Under the pieces are notes generated by a model. It did not search any database, had not been told where the DNA came from, and worked only from the letters and a program-made list of their open reading frames with translations. The translations under genes were made by a program, and so were the position numbers. Shown here piece by piece: positions 1 through 8,996 of a stretch of DNA of 64,000 nt; the first letter of the stretch is position 1; every line of letters begins with the position of its first letter. The stretch is taken from assembly GCA_014584315.1 (NCBI GenBank), contig JACTNA010000035.1, positions 86,287 to 150,286 of the forward strand, given 5' to 3'. The DNA comes from Planctomycetota bacterium (GTDB lineage Bacteria > Planctomycetota > Phycisphaerae > Phycisphaerales > UBA1924).

Positions 1-1
1 C

Positions 2-460
2 GCCGACGCCGCCCGCATCGCCCACGCCCACGAGTTCGTCGAGCGCCTCGAGCGCGGGTACGACACCGTGATCGGCGAGCGGGGCGTGCGCCTCAGCGGC
101 GGGCAGAAGCAGCGCATCGCCATCGCCCGCGCCGTCCTCGCCGATCCCGTCGTCCTCATCCTCGACGAAGCCACCAGCAACCTCGACGCCGAGAGCGAGG
201 CCCTCATCCGCGACAGCCTCGCCTCGCTCATGCGAGGGCGCACCACCTTCGTCATCGCCCACCGCCTCAGCACCGTCCGCGACGCCGACCGCATCGTCGT
301 CATCGACGGCGGGCGGATCGTCGAGGAGGGCACGCACGACACGCTCCTCGCCCTGGGCGGCCGATACGCAGGATTCCTCGCCCGACAACTCGAGCACGCC
401 CCATCCTCCCCAGTCCCCCGCGATCAGGACGCGAGCCTGCCGCACGAACCGCGATCGTGA
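2..460 (+). CDS. ABC exporter, C-terminal part of the ATPase domain (partial)
   Basis: The reading frame is open from the window edge, so the N-terminal membrane domain and Walker A lie outside. What remains is the second half of an ABC nucleotide-binding domain: signature [15 protein letters not shown], Walker [14 protein letters not shown] and the H-loop FVIAHRLST. The D-loop and export-type spacing fit the MsbA/LmrA class of fused permease-ATPase exporters rather than importers. The last residues (HEPRS) and the stop codon fall in a degenerate copy of a dispersed hairpin repeat that continues just downstream. The substrate cannot be told from this fragment. Confidence 0.9.
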   Translation, partial: ADAARIAHAHEFVERLERGYDTVIGERGVRLSGGQKQRIAIARAVLADPVVLILDEATSNLDAESEALIRDSLASLMRGRTTFVIAHRLSTVRDADRIVVIDGGRIVEEGTHDTLLALGGRYAGFLARQLEHAPSSPVPRDQDASLPHEPRS

Positions 461-491
461 TCGACGAGCCGCAACCGCGAGGGAGCGGTTC
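446..491. repeat. Dispersed hairpin repeat, copy 1 (one partial and one full unit)
   Basis: Positions 466-491 match, with two differences, the 26-bp unit seen at 8880-8905 and 12002-12027. The arms GAGCCGC and GCGGTTC can pair around a short loop. A shorter related segment at 446-460 contains the stop codon of the preceding gene. It looks like a REP-type element rather than a terminator, as no T-tract follows. Confidence 0.7.
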
Positions 492-612
492 GGTACTTGC
501 CCGGTACACACACGCACCCGCAACCCCGCGTGAGCCGCGACTTCCCGCATCGCTCTTGCTTCATGCCCCTCGATCTGGGATGCTGGAGCAAGGGCGAACC
601 CCGGGAGGCGCT

Positions 613-1785
613 ATGGCCGCGCGCACCACAGGACTGATGCTCGCCGTCGCGGGCGCGCTGGCGTCGCACGCTGTGGCGCAGCCGGTCTTCAGCGTCGGGC
701 GTGACGGCCCGTCCGCGCTGCCCTCGGACCTCCTCTTCGAGTCCTTCGGCGGCGTCCCCGTGCAGGTGGGCGGCGGCGTGGGCATGGGCATGGGCCGGCC
801 CGGCGACGACCTCAACGGGGTCTCGATGAACGCGGCGAACCTGCGGGCCGCCAAGAAGTTCATCATCTGCTTCTCCGTCGATCCGCTCTCGGTCGGCGTG
901 TCGCGCCTCCGCATCCCCTCCTTCAACGTCTTCGACCAGGCGAACAAGAACCAGGCCGCCGGCGACGTCTTCCTCTCGACCGAGGCCTTCGAGCAGGGCG
1001 TCGGCATCCTGCCCCCCCCCTTTAGCATGAACCTCTTCAACAACGTCCTTCGCACCAACCAGTCGCCGGTCTATCCGACCGTCTTCGGCCTCCTGCCGGT
1101 CGCCTCGCCCACGGACCACGTCCCGCCCGACGCCCTCGACGACGTCAACGCCGCCATGACCGGCCTCCCCGTCCCCGGCACGCCGACCTACTTCACCCTC
1201 GCCGACGGCAGCCCCTCGCTCGCCTTCCTCCCCGGCACGGGCAGCGCGGCCGACGTGTACGTCGACTTCGACGTCACCATCGGCGGGGGCGAGAACCTCT
1301 ACGCCCAGTTCGTCCAACTCGGCCTCCAGTTCGGCGACGACATCGACGGCCTGATCGTCTTCGACGAGAACATGAACGCCTTCTTCGACCACGGCGACGA
1401 GGTCTACTTCACGCTCGCGCCCGGCTCTCCGACGCTCGCCCTCCTGGGCCTCTCCCCGGCGGACGTGCTCGTCTGCGACACCCCCGGGAACGCCGCCCTC
1501 TTCGCCCAGCACGGCGACCTGGGACTCCTGCCGACCGACAACATGGATTCGCTCAACGCCATCGCGCTCGAAGGCGACTCGGCCGAGCAGACCATCCGAT
1601 CGCTGGTCCCCCCCCTCTGCCCCGCCGATTTCAACGGCGACACGGTCGTCAACACCCTCGACGTCCTCGCCTTCCTCAACGCCTACACCGCCGGCGACCT
1701 TTCCGCCGACTTCAACGGCGATACCGTCCTCAACACCCTCGACGTCCTCGCCTTCCTCAACGCCTACACCGCGGGCTGCGACTGA
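613..1785 (+). CDS. Secreted protein with C-terminal dockerin-like domain
   Basis: The ATG at 613 is preceded by GGGAGG at 603-608 and starts a clear signal peptide (hydrophobic core LMLAVAGALA, cleavage near AVA-Q at about residue 22). The 390-residue protein has an uncharacterised body rich in Asp, Gly and Pro. The last 55 residues hold two near-identical repeats of the type ADFNGDTVVNTLDVLAFLN, which resemble the calcium-binding loops of type I dockerins. Such tails are common on exported planctomycete proteins and are not proof of a cellulosome. The body matched no enzyme motif I recognise. A longer frame opens at 457 but would bury the signal peptide. Confidence 0.8.
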   Translation: MAARTTGLMLAVAGALASHAVAQPVFSVGRDGPSALPSDLLFESFGGVPVQVGGGVGMGMGRPGDDLNGVSMNAANLRAAKKFIICFSVDPLSVGVSRLRIPSFNVFDQANKNQAAGDVFLSTEAFEQGVGILPPPFSMNLFNNVLRTNQSPVYPTVFGLLPVASPTDHVPPDALDDVNAAMTGLPVPGTPTYFTLADGSPSLAFLPGTGSAADVYVDFDVTIGGGENLYAQFVQLGLQFGDDIDGLIVFDENMNAFFDHGDEVYFTLAPGSPTLALLGLSPADVLVCDTPGNAALFAQHGDLGLLPTDNMDSLNAIALEGDSAEQTIRSLVPPLCPADFNGDTVVNTLDVLAFLNAYTAGDLSADFNGDTVLNTLDVLAFLNAYTAGCD

Positions 1786-1800
1786 ACCCGGCGGCCACGA

Positions 1801-2421
1801 ATGCCCGACAGCGACCCATCCCTCGTCCAACGCGCCTGCTCGGGTGACGCCGATGCGCTCACCGAACTCCTGCGCCGCAACGGGCCGGAACTGCGGCGTC
1901 GCGTCGAGTCCCGCATCGGGCGACAGTGGAACGGCGTCATCGAGGCCGACGACGTCCTCCAGGTCACCTACATGGAGGCCTTCTCTCGCATCACCCGCTT
2001 CGCGCCCGAGGGCGAGGGGGCCTTCCTCGCCTGGATGACCCGCATCGCGGAGAACAACGTCCGCGACGCCGTGCGCGGCCTCGAGCGCGCCAAGCGACCC
2101 GACCCCAAGCGCCGCGTCCAAGGCCCCGTCAACGAGGACTCCTACGTCGGCCTCGTCGAGGTGCTCGGCATGACCACCACCACGCCCAGCCGCCAGGCCG
2201 CCCGGCGCGAGGCCGTCGAGATCCTCGAACGCACGCTCGCCAAACTCCCGACCGACTACGCGAAGGTCGTTCGGCTCTACGACCTCGAGTGCCGACCGAT
2301 CGCGGAGGTCGCCCGCGAACTCGGCCGCTCCGAGGGCGCGGTCTACATGCTCCGCGCCCGGGCACACGAATGGTTGCGCGAGACCATGGGCACCGAGTCG
2401 CAGTTCTTCAGCGTCTCGTAG
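1801..2421 (+). CDS. RNA polymerase sigma-70 family (ECF-type) factor
   Basis: A 206-residue protein with the layout of an extracytoplasmic-function sigma factor. Region 2 contains EADDVLQVTYMEAF, the core-binding helix, and region 4 contains an HTH with RPIAEVARELGRSEGAVYM. It starts 15 bp after the dockerin gene on the same strand. A Ser/Thr kinase gene lies two genes downstream, a pairing often seen in planctomycetes, where kinases are thought to control ECF factors. No anti-sigma gene is adjacent. Target promoters are unknown. Confidence 0.88.
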   Translation: MPDSDPSLVQRACSGDADALTELLRRNGPELRRRVESRIGRQWNGVIEADDVLQVTYMEAFSRITRFAPEGEGAFLAWMTRIAENNVRDAVRGLERAKRPDPKRRVQGPVNEDSYVGLVEVLGMTTTTPSRQAARREAVEILERTLAKLPTDYAKVVRLYDLECRPIAEVARELGRSEGAVYMLRARAHEWLRETMGTESQFFSVS

Positions 2422-2550
2422 GCGACCCGATCCGAGCGCAGTCTCCCTCTGGCGCGCCGACCCGCGCCCCGGAGTCGGCGCCGCGCCGGGCGCGGGCCGC
2501 CGCTCGGCGGGCCCGGCTCCCGCCTTCGCCCGTTGTATACTGCCGTGTGC

Positions 2551-3267
2551 ATGCTGGTGCCCCGTGTGCCGCTGTTCGCGTTGGCCGCCGGATGCGCGGC
2601 CGTGTTCGGGTGTTCAGGCCCGCGTGCGAACGATGTGACGCCTGAAGTCGCGATCTCCGCGCCACCGCCGGGAGACCGATGGGAGTTCAATCGCCGACGC
2701 TACAACCGGCTGTACGCCGATCCGGATCAGACCGTGGTTGAGGACGAGCCGAGCGGGTTCCTGCTGGAGTGCCTCGATCGCCTCGCGGAGAGCGGACTCC
2801 GGAACGGCGCCATCGCGATCGACGTAGGCGCGGGGAGCGGACGGAACTCGCTCGTGCTCGCCGCGGCGGGGTACCGAGTGATCGCGATCGACATCGCCGA
2901 GACGGGCCTGGATCGCCTGCGCGAGCGGGCGCGGACCCGCGGGCTGCCGGTCGAGACGGTCCACGCGGATGTCTACTCGGCGCCGCTGCCGCGGGACGCG
3001 TTCGACCTCATAGCGCTGATCTACTTCGCCCCGCGCCCGGTCCTGTTCGACGCGCTCAACGCGGCGACACGCCCCGGCGGCGCGATCGTCGTGGAGGGCT
3101 TCGAGCACGCGTGCCAGCCGGACGGCGTTCCCATTCCGGAACGGTTCGTGGGCTGGTCTGTCCTGCGGTACGAAGTCACCGATGAGAGGCCGGACTGGCG
3201 GTGGCGGCAGGACCAAGGCTCGGCGCGGATCGTCCGCTTCCTGGCGATCAAGCCCGAAGGCGGTTGA
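2551..3267 (+). CDS. SAM-dependent methyltransferase-like protein with lipoprotein signal
   Basis: From the ATG at 2551 the protein (238 aa) begins with a hydrophobic stretch ending in a lipobox (AVFGC, Cys21). It then shows a class I methyltransferase fold: motif I AIDVGAGSGRNSLVLAAAG near residue 88, an acidic loop after strand 2 (VIAIDIAE) and motif ALIYFAPRP. An export signal on a SAM enzyme is odd, since SAM is cytoplasmic. The alternative GTG at 2635 would give a soluble enzyme but has no clear ribosome site. A TATACT hexamer at 2536-2541 just before the ATG could be a -10 box, giving an almost leaderless transcript. Substrate unknown. Confidence 0.75.
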   Translation: MLVPRVPLFALAAGCAAVFGCSGPRANDVTPEVAISAPPPGDRWEFNRRRYNRLYADPDQTVVEDEPSGFLLECLDRLAESGLRNGAIAIDVGAGSGRNSLVLAAAGYRVIAIDIAETGLDRLRERARTRGLPVETVHADVYSAPLPRDAFDLIALIYFAPRPVLFDALNAATRPGGAIVVEGFEHACQPDGVPIPERFVGWSVLRYEVTDERPDWRWRQDQGSARIVRFLAIKPEGG

Positions 3268-3461
3268 GCGCGGCAGACGGTCCTGCGTCGAGCCTCCGCA
3301 CCGCGCCCACCCCGAGGAACACAACGGCGGCACCCGCGAGCGCACTCATCCGGCTGTCACAGCACAACCGGTCAACGCCGGACATGCTAGATTGGCGTGA
3401 GCCTCGCCCCGCGGCGTCGCTCTCCACCCGGCCGCCCCTGCCGCGGCCCGGAGGCCGTGCC

Positions 3462-5765
3462 GTGCCTGAACGCCCCAACGAACCCGGGCCAGACGACGCC
3501 GCCCCGCCCCCTTCGGGCGGCTCCGGCTCCGACGACGCCCTCATCGCCGCCGCCCGCGCCGCGGCCGAGGCCCGTTCGGACGGCCTGCCCCCCGACCCCG
3601 ACCTCCCCCCGCCGGACTTCTTCCCCGGCTACATCGTCGTCCGCGAGATCCACCGGGGCGGGCAGGGTGTGGTCTACCAGGCCATCCACAAGGGCACCAA
3701 GCGCAAGGTCGCCATCAAGGTGCTGCTGGAGGGCGCGCTCGCCGGCCCGCGCGAGCGCACCCGCTTCGAGCGCGAGGTCGATATCCTCGCCCAACTCGAC
3801 CACCCCAACATCGTCGCCGTGCACGACTCGGGCCTCGCCGAGGGCCGCTTCTACTACGTGATGGACTACGTCTCCGGCCAGACGCTCGACGTCTACCTCT
3901 CGCAGCACGACCTGAGTTTGCCGGAAGTCCTCGCGATGTTCGTGAAGATCTGCGAGGCGGTGAACGCCGCCCACCTCAAGGGCGTCATCCACCGAGACCT
4001 CAAGCCCGCCAACGTGCGCGTCGACGCCAAGGGCGAGCCGCACGTCGTGGACTTCGGCCTCGCCAAGGTGGCGACGGGCGACATGAGCGACGAGGCCCAG
4101 CCCCGACTGATGACCATGACCGGCCAGTTCATCGGCTCGCTCCCGTGGGCCAGCCCCGAGCAGGCCCAGGGCGTCCCCTCCATGATCGACGTGCGCACCG
4201 ACGTCTACTCGCTCGGCGTCGTGCTCTACCAGGCCCTCACCGGCCGCTTCCCCTACCAGGTCATCGGCGCGATGCGCGACGTGCTCGACAACATCCTCCG
4301 CGCCGAGCCGGCACGCCCCAGCACCATCCGTCGGCAGATCAACGACGAGGTCGAGACCATCGTCCTCAAGTGCCTCAGCAAGCAGCGCGAACGCCGCTAC
4401 CAGAACGCCGGCGAACTCGCTCGCGACCTCGAACGCTACCTCCGCGGCGAGCCGATCGAGGCCAAGCGCGACAGCGGGTGGTACGTCCTCTCGAAGATGG
4501 CCCGCCGCCACCGCGGGCCGTTCGCGGCGGCGGCGATCCTGCTCGTGCTGCTCGTCGGCTTTTCGATCGCCATGACCGCGCTCTACCAGCGTGCCCGGAC
4601 CGCCGAACGGCTCGCCGAGGACCGCCTCGACCAGGCCCATGCCCAGTCCGAGACGCGCCGCCGGGTCGTCGATGCGCTGGAAGGGTGGCTTGCCGCCGCC
4701 GACCCCACCCGAGGCGAGGACCGCGGGATCACCGTCGCCGAAGTCCTCGACCACGCCGCGGCGACCATCGGCGCGGACCTCGCGGGCCAGCCGCAGGTCG
4801 AGGTCGCGCTGCGGAACATCCTCGGGCGCACCTTCTACGGCCTCGGGCACGTCGAGTCGGCCAGGGCGCAGTTCGAGGCCGCGCTCGCCCTGGCGCGACG
4901 CGCGCTCCCCGAGGACGACGACGATCACCTCTTCGCGCTGGCGAACCTGCCGGTCGCGCTCTACGCGCTGGACGAGAACGATCGCGCCGCCGCGCTCTTC
5001 GACGAGGCGCTCGCCAGGCTGCGCGCCGTGCGCGGGCCGGCCCACGACGAGACGCTCACCACCGCCCACAACCTCGCCAAACTGCACTTCGAGGACGGGC
5101 GGGTCGAGGACGCCGAGCGCCTCTGGCGCGAGACCATCGCCGCGCTGGACGCCGCGCCATCCCCCCCCCCGGACCTCGACGCCATCGTCCGCGCCACCTA
5201 CGCCACGCTGCTCGAGGCGACCGGCCGCGCCGACGAGGCCGAGCCGATGCTCCGCGGCGCGGTCGAGGCCCTCGCGCTCGCGGGCGGCCCGGACCACCCG
5301 GACACGGCCCGCGCCCGCGTGCGGCTCGGCTCGCTCCTGCGCCGCCTGGATCGCGCGGACGACGCCGAGCGCGAGTTCCACGCCGCCGCCGCGTCCATGC
5401 TCGTCTCGCTCGGCCCCTCGCACCCCGACACGCTGGCGACGCGCGCCCAACTCGCCGCGCTCCTCGAAGCCACGGGCCGAGCCGGCGACGCGGAGCGGGA
5501 ACTCGCCGCGATCCTTGCCGACGGCGCGGAGACGCTGCCCCCGCTCAGCCGCGCGTGGTTCGGCGTGCTGCACGGCCGCACGCTCACCGCCCTCGCCCGC
5601 TTCGACGAGGCCGAGGCCGCCCTGCTCCCGGGACACGCGACCCTGGAAGCCTCCCTCGGCCCCGACCACCCGCGCACCCTCGACACCGTGCGCGCGATCG
5701 TCACGCTCTACGAGTCACAGGGCCTCGAAGCCAAGGCCGCCCCGTGGCGCAATCGGCTCCCGTGA
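3462..5765 (+). CDS. Membrane Ser/Thr protein kinase with TPR domain
   Basis: The GTG at 3462 follows a GGAGG at 3450-3454 and gives 767 residues; an ATG at 3384 lacks such a site. After a Pro/Ser-rich leader the kinase domain starts near residue 56: Gly loop RGGQGVVYQAI, catalytic Lys in VAIKVLL, HRDLKPANV near residue 176, and DFGLA. One transmembrane helix follows (AAAAILLVLLVGFSIAMTAL, about 352-374). The remaining C-terminal half is made of tetratricopeptide-like repeats with recurring LGPSHPDT/GPDHPDT motifs. This is a Hanks-type receptor kinase in which the TPR part is expected on the far side of the membrane. Likely a signalling protein; the partner may be the sigma factor at 1801. 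Confidence 0.9.
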   Translation: MPERPNEPGPDDAAPPPSGGSGSDDALIAAARAAAEARSDGLPPDPDLPPPDFFPGYIVVREIHRGGQGVVYQAIHKGTKRKVAIKVLLEGALAGPRERTRFEREVDILAQLDHPNIVAVHDSGLAEGRFYYVMDYVSGQTLDVYLSQHDLSLPEVLAMFVKICEAVNAAHLKGVIHRDLKPANVRVDAKGEPHVVDFGLAKVATGDMSDEAQPRLMTMTGQFIGSLPWASPEQAQGVPSMIDVRTDVYSLGVVLYQALTGRFPYQVIGAMRDVLDNILRAEPARPSTIRRQINDEVETIVLKCLSKQRERRYQNAGELARDLERYLRGEPIEAKRDSGWYVLSKMARRHRGPFAAAAILLVLLVGFSIAMTALYQRARTAERLAEDRLDQAHAQSETRRRVVDALEGWLAAADPTRGEDRGITVAEVLDHAAATIGADLAGQPQVEVALRNILGRTFYGLGHVESARAQFEAALALARRALPEDDDDHLFALANLPVALYALDENDRAAALFDEALARLRAVRGPAHDETLTTAHNLAKLHFEDGRVEDAERLWRETIAALDAAPSPPPDLDAIVRATYATLLEATGRADEAEPMLRGAVEALALAGGPDHPDTARARVRLGSLLRRLDRADDAEREFHAAAASMLVSLGPSHPDTLATRAQLAALLEATGRAGDAERELAAILADGAETLPPLSRAWFGVLHGRTLTALARFDEAEAALLPGHATLEASLGPDHPRTLDTVRAIVTLYESQGLEAKAAPWRNRLP

Positions 5766-5838
5766 CCCACCGCGCTGGAGCGGTGCGCGGAACCTGCCCT
5801 CAGCGCGTCGCAGGACTTACTCTCCCACCGCCGACCCT

Positions 5839-6357
5839 TCACCCCTGCGCCGCCGCCGCCTTCCTCATCAACCCCGCGATCTTTTTCTCCTCCACGGCCG
5901 TCAACGCCCTCAGCCCGAAGCCGGTCGGCCACATCCCCCCTTCTGCGCTGTCGTCGAGGCGCGCCGAGTCGGTGAAGGCGAACGATGCGTACCTCGTCTT
6001 GAACTTCGCCGCGGCCTGGAAGAAGCAGACGACCTTGCCGCCCTCGTTCGCGTACGCCGGCATCCCGTACCACAGCCGCGGCACGAGGGCGGGCGCGTTC
6101 GTCCGGACGATCGCGTGCAGCCGCTCGCCCAGTGCGCGGTCCGGCTCCGGCAGCCCGGCGATCGCCGCGAGCACGGCACGCTCGCCGTCCTCCCGGCTCC
6201 TGCCCGCGCGCGCCTCGGCCTTCACCTCCCGGGCGCGCTCCCGCATCGCGGCCCGCTCCTCGGCCGAGAACCCCCCGGACGCCTTGCCGGCCCCTCGCGT
6301 CGCCCCCCGCCTCGCGGGGCCGACCTTCTTCGATGCACCGGGCGTGCGCTTCGCCAT
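5839..6357 (-). CDS. DUF1801-like / YdhG-type protein
   Basis: 172 residues. The basic Lys/Arg/Ala-rich N-terminus (about 50 aa) looks disordered. The C-terminal part carries the pattern of the DUF1801 family: [20 protein letters not shown], followed by [17 protein letters not shown] and a short helix [12 protein letters not shown]. Members of this family resemble frataxin-like iron chaperones (YdhG), but biochemical roles are mostly unproven. It stands alone, convergent with the kinase gene. A perfect 16-bp inverted repeat lies just upstream of its start. Confidence 0.75.
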   Translation of the reverse strand: MAKRTPGASKKVGPARRGATRGAGKASGGFSAEERAAMRERAREVKAEARAGRSREDGERAVLAAIAGLPEPDRALGERLHAIVRTNAPALVPRLWYGMPAYANEGGKVVCFFQAAAKFKTRYASFAFTDSARLDDSAEGGMWPTGFGLRALTAVEEKKIAGLMRKAAAAQG

Positions 6358-6380
6358 GTGTTCGCTCCGGCCTCCGAGCC

Positions 6381-6396
6381 GCGGGCTTCAGCCCGC
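6381..6396. repeat. Perfect palindrome upstream of the DUF1801 gene
   Basis: GCGGGCTTCAGCCCGC is a 7-bp inverted repeat around TC, 24 bp upstream of the DUF1801 start. The composition resembles other AGCCC/GGGCT palindromes in this window (32.9-33.2 kb). It could be an operator, but it more likely belongs to a dispersed palindrome family. Confidence 0.5.
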
Positions 6397-6490
6397 GCCG
6401 AGACGTGGTACCGAACCCCGCGCCCCCGCACGCCCCGCCAACGACAAAGCCCCCCGGCCTGTCCGCCGAAGGGCCGCTTCGCTCCACGAA

Positions 6491-6561
6491 CTGGGGATGG
6501 AGGATTCGAACCTCCACTAACTGATCCAGAGTCAGTCGTGCTACCGTTACACCAATCCCCA
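6491..6561 (-). tRNA. tRNA-Gln (anticodon CTG)
   Basis: On the minus strand the acceptor arms TGGGGAT (6561-6555) and ATCCCCA (6498-6492) pair over 7 bp. The anticodon arm is ACTGA-CTCTGGA-TCAGT, which places CTG at positions 34-36, and the T arm contains GGTTCGAATCC. The discriminator base is G, as expected for Gln. The 3' CCA is not encoded. Confidence 0.95.
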
Positions 6562-6621
6562 ATCGGCCTCCGCCGTTGGGGCAATCGTACCCCTTGGGTC
6601 CGGGTGGGCAAGCCGGGCCGA

Positions 6622-6960
6622 TCAGGCGGTCCGGCGAGGCTGCTCGTGGTGGTCGTGGGCCGCCGCGTTCAACGGACGGATCGGGCGGGCCTTGCCGTAC
6701 TTCGCCCGACTGGGCGAGATAGGCTCCTCTTCGCGCTGGCCGCCGATCTGTCGGGCGTCGCCCGGGCTTGGGCCGTTCGTCGGCGCGTGCCCGTTGGCGT
6801 GGGGCGTCCGGGCCGCATGCCCGTTCGAGGCGGCATCGTGCGTCGGCGGGACGGCGTCCGGGCCGTCGTCGCCCAATCGGCGGCGGCGGGCCTCCGAGAT
6901 CGACTCGTCGAGCCGACCCAGGATCGAGCGGACCTCGTCAAAGGCGTTCCTGCCGCGCAT
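6622..6960 (-). CDS. Small hypothetical protein
   Basis: 112 residues starting with ATG at 6960, preceded on its strand by GGAGG with 7-nt spacing. The N-terminal 30 residues are predicted helical (FDEVRSILGRLDESISEARR). The middle is low complexity (Asn/Gly/His/Ala/Pro) and the C-terminus is basic (SRAKYGKARPIRPL). I recognise no family. The ribosome site and the bias of the helical segment support a real gene, while the low-complexity part lowers confidence. Confidence 0.55.
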   Translation of the reverse strand: MRGRNAFDEVRSILGRLDESISEARRRRLGDDGPDAVPPTHDAASNGHAARTPHANGHAPTNGPSPGDARQIGGQREEEPISPSRAKYGKARPIRPLNAAAHDHHEQPRRTA

Positions 6961-7158
6961 AGGCCGACCTCCCTGCTCCGTGCTGCGGTGCTATCGGCCC
7001 GCCCGGCACGGCTCTTGCCCGCCCGTGCGGCCGAGGCCCCGATCGGGCGCCAAGGCGTGCGGGCTGTGCCGACTGGCGAACCCTCGCCGGTGGCACCGAC
7101 GCCCCGCCACCCGTAGTCTCCCCCCCGGGGCACCGGCCCCAACGGAGCACCCGCACGC

Positions 7159-8280
7159 ATGGCGAGCGTCTCGCTGGAGAGCGTCCGCAAGGTCTACGAC
7201 GGCGGCGTCGAGGCGGTCCGCGACCTGACCCTCCATGTCCGCGACGGCGAGTTTGTCGTCCTCGTCGGGCCGTCCGGGTGCGGCAAGAGCACCACCCTGC
7301 GCATGATCGCCGGCCTGGAAGAGGCGGACGCCGGCACCATCCGGATCGGCACGCGCATCGTCAACGCCGTCCACCCCAAGGACCGCGACGTCGCCATGGT
7401 CTTCCAGAACTACGCCCTCTACCCGCACATGACCGTGCGCGAGAACATGAGTTTCGCGCTGCGGCTGCGCGGCACGCCGAAGGCCGAGGTCGAGCGGCGT
7501 GTCCGCGAGGCGGCCCGGATGCTGGACATCGAGGGCCTGCTCGACCGGCGACCGCGGCAACTCTCCGGGGGGCAGCGCCAGCGCGTCGCGGTCGGGCGGG
7601 CGATCGTGCGCGAGCCGCAGGCGTTCCTGTTCGACGAGCCGCTCTCGAACCTCGACGCGCGTCTGCGCCTCTCGACCCGGGCCGAACTCAAGGCCCTGCA
7701 CCTGCGGCTGCGGACCACCACCGTCTACGTCACCCACGACCAGGAGGAGGCCATGACCCTCGGCGACCGCGTCGTGGTCATGCACGCGGGCGTGATCCGC
7801 CAGACCGGCACGCCCTTCGAGGTCTACAGCGAGCCCGCCGACCGGTTCGTCGCCGGATTCGTGGGCACGCCGGGCATGAACTTCCTCGACGGTCGCTTCG
7901 AGGCCGCCGAGGGGGGGGTGTGGTTCACGTCGCGCGGCGGGGCACGCCTGCGCTGCGCCGACGCCCACGCCGACCGGCTGGCACGCCACGCGCCGCGCCA
8001 CGCCGTGCTCGGCGTGCGCCCGCAGGCGATCTCGCTCGGCGCGGGCGGGCCGGGCGCGACGCTCGCCGCCCGCGTGCGCCTCGTCGAACTGCTGGGCGAC
8101 GTGATGGACGTGGTGTGCGACATGGACTCGGGCGAGGCGGTCGTCGCGCGCGTGACCGCGCGGCCGGGGCTTGCGCCCGGAGATCGGGCCGAACTCGCGG
8201 TCGAGATGGAGCGCGCCCACGCCTTCGAGCCGGGCGAACTCGGGCGCAGCCTGCTGCACGGCGGGAACGGAGCGGCGTGA
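7159..8280 (+). CDS. ABC transporter ATP-binding protein, MalK/UgpC type
   Basis: 373 residues with Walker [10 protein letters not shown] near residue 37, Q-loop [14 protein letters not shown], signature [15 protein letters not shown] near 135, Walker [17 protein letters not shown] and H-loop [10 protein letters not shown]. The C-terminal 130 residues form a TOBE/regulatory region ([14 protein letters not shown]). This layout is that of the ATPase shared by CUT1 carbohydrate importers. No permease or binding-protein gene is adjacent, so it may serve several importers encoded elsewhere. Its stop codon overlaps the start of the next gene. Confidence 0.93.
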   Translation: MASVSLESVRKVYDGGVEAVRDLTLHVRDGEFVVLVGPSGCGKSTTLRMIAGLEEADAGTIRIGTRIVNAVHPKDRDVAMVFQNYALYPHMTVRENMSFALRLRGTPKAEVERRVREAARMLDIEGLLDRRPRQLSGGQRQRVAVGRAIVREPQAFLFDEPLSNLDARLRLSTRAELKALHLRLRTTTVYVTHDQEEAMTLGDRVVVMHAGVIRQTGTPFEVYSEPADRFVAGFVGTPGMNFLDGRFEAAEGGVWFTSRGGARLRCADAHADRLARHAPRHAVLGVRPQAISLGAGGPGATLAARVRLVELLGDVMDVVCDMDSGEAVVARVTARPGLAPGDRAELAVEMERAHAFEPGELGRSLLHGGNGAA

Positions 8281-8894
8281 TGGCGAAACGGAAGGCGAAG
8301 GCGACCGTGAAGAAGGCCGGCACGAAGCGGAAGGCGATCGCCGCCCCACGCGAGACGGATGCGCCCGAGGCGCGCACGCTCGCCGACGTCGCGCAGGCGC
8401 GGGAACTCTTCTGGCAGAACGTCATGCGCGAGATGCTCACCTCGCTCGCCATGGCGTCGGCGATGCGTCCCGCGCCGTCGCACACGCCGACCGCGCCCGA
8501 CGGCGAGGACGAGGGCGACATGCTCGACGGCCGCCTCGCCGTCATCACGGCCCAGGGCCAGCGGATCCCCATCGCCGCCGTCATCCCGCTGCTCGCGTGC
8601 AGCATCGGTTCGTCGCAGCGCGACCGCCTGCTCTCCACCGACCTCCAGTGCAGCGTCTACCAGATCGCCACGCCCGCCGGCGAGGTCTACACCCTGCCCC
8701 TGCACGAGATCCGCGGCTTCCACGCCCTGAGCGAGGACCTCATGCAGCAACTCGAGCAGGCGGCGGTGGACCAAGGGACCGGCGACAAGCCCGCGATGCC
8801 CTTCGGGTTCGAGGCGTTCACGTCGGTCGCGCGGTCGCGCCAGCGCGCCGAGGCGGAACAACGAGCGAGTCGGAGCAACGAGCCGCGACCGTAA
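8280..8894 (+). CDS. Conserved hypothetical protein coupled to the ABC ATPase gene
   Basis: The ATG at 8280 shares its A with the TGA of the ABC gene (TGATG), so translation is probably coupled. The 204-residue product has a basic Lys-rich start, then a folded part with DGRLAVITAQGQRIPIAAVI, a Cys-containing LLACSIGSSQRDRLL, and YQIATPAGEVYTLPLHEI, which suggest a small beta domain. No family was recognised. The C-terminus (SNEPRP) and the TAA stop are supplied by a dispersed hairpin repeat. Confidence 0.7.
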   Translation: MAKRKAKATVKKAGTKRKAIAAPRETDAPEARTLADVAQARELFWQNVMREMLTSLAMASAMRPAPSHTPTAPDGEDEGDMLDGRLAVITAQGQRIPIAAVIPLLACSIGSSQRDRLLSTDLQCSVYQIATPAGEVYTLPLHEIRGFHALSEDLMQQLEQAAVDQGTGDKPAMPFGFEAFTSVARSRQRAEAEQRASRSNEPRP

Positions 8895-8905
8895 GGGAGC
8901 GGTTC
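8880..8905. repeat. Dispersed hairpin repeat, copy 2
   Basis: A 26-bp unit, differing at one position from the copy at 12002-12027. The complementary arms GAGCCGC and GCGGTTC flank a centre in which the TAA stop codon of the preceding gene (8892-8894) is located. Confidence 0.75.
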
Positions 8906-8996
8906 TTCCGCAACGAGCCGGGTCAAGGCCCGTTGGGAGGGGATTCCCCGCGTGAATAGACTTCCCCGGCCGGGCAGGAGGCCCGAGGGAGGTCCG

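Noticed and set aside
424..2367. A 647-codon open frame on the minus strand, and similar long antisense frames elsewhere (for example 3387-5669)
   Set aside because: They lie opposite clear genes and have the Arg/Gly/Val-Glu-Asp composition of high-GC shadow frames, with no domain or ribosome site.
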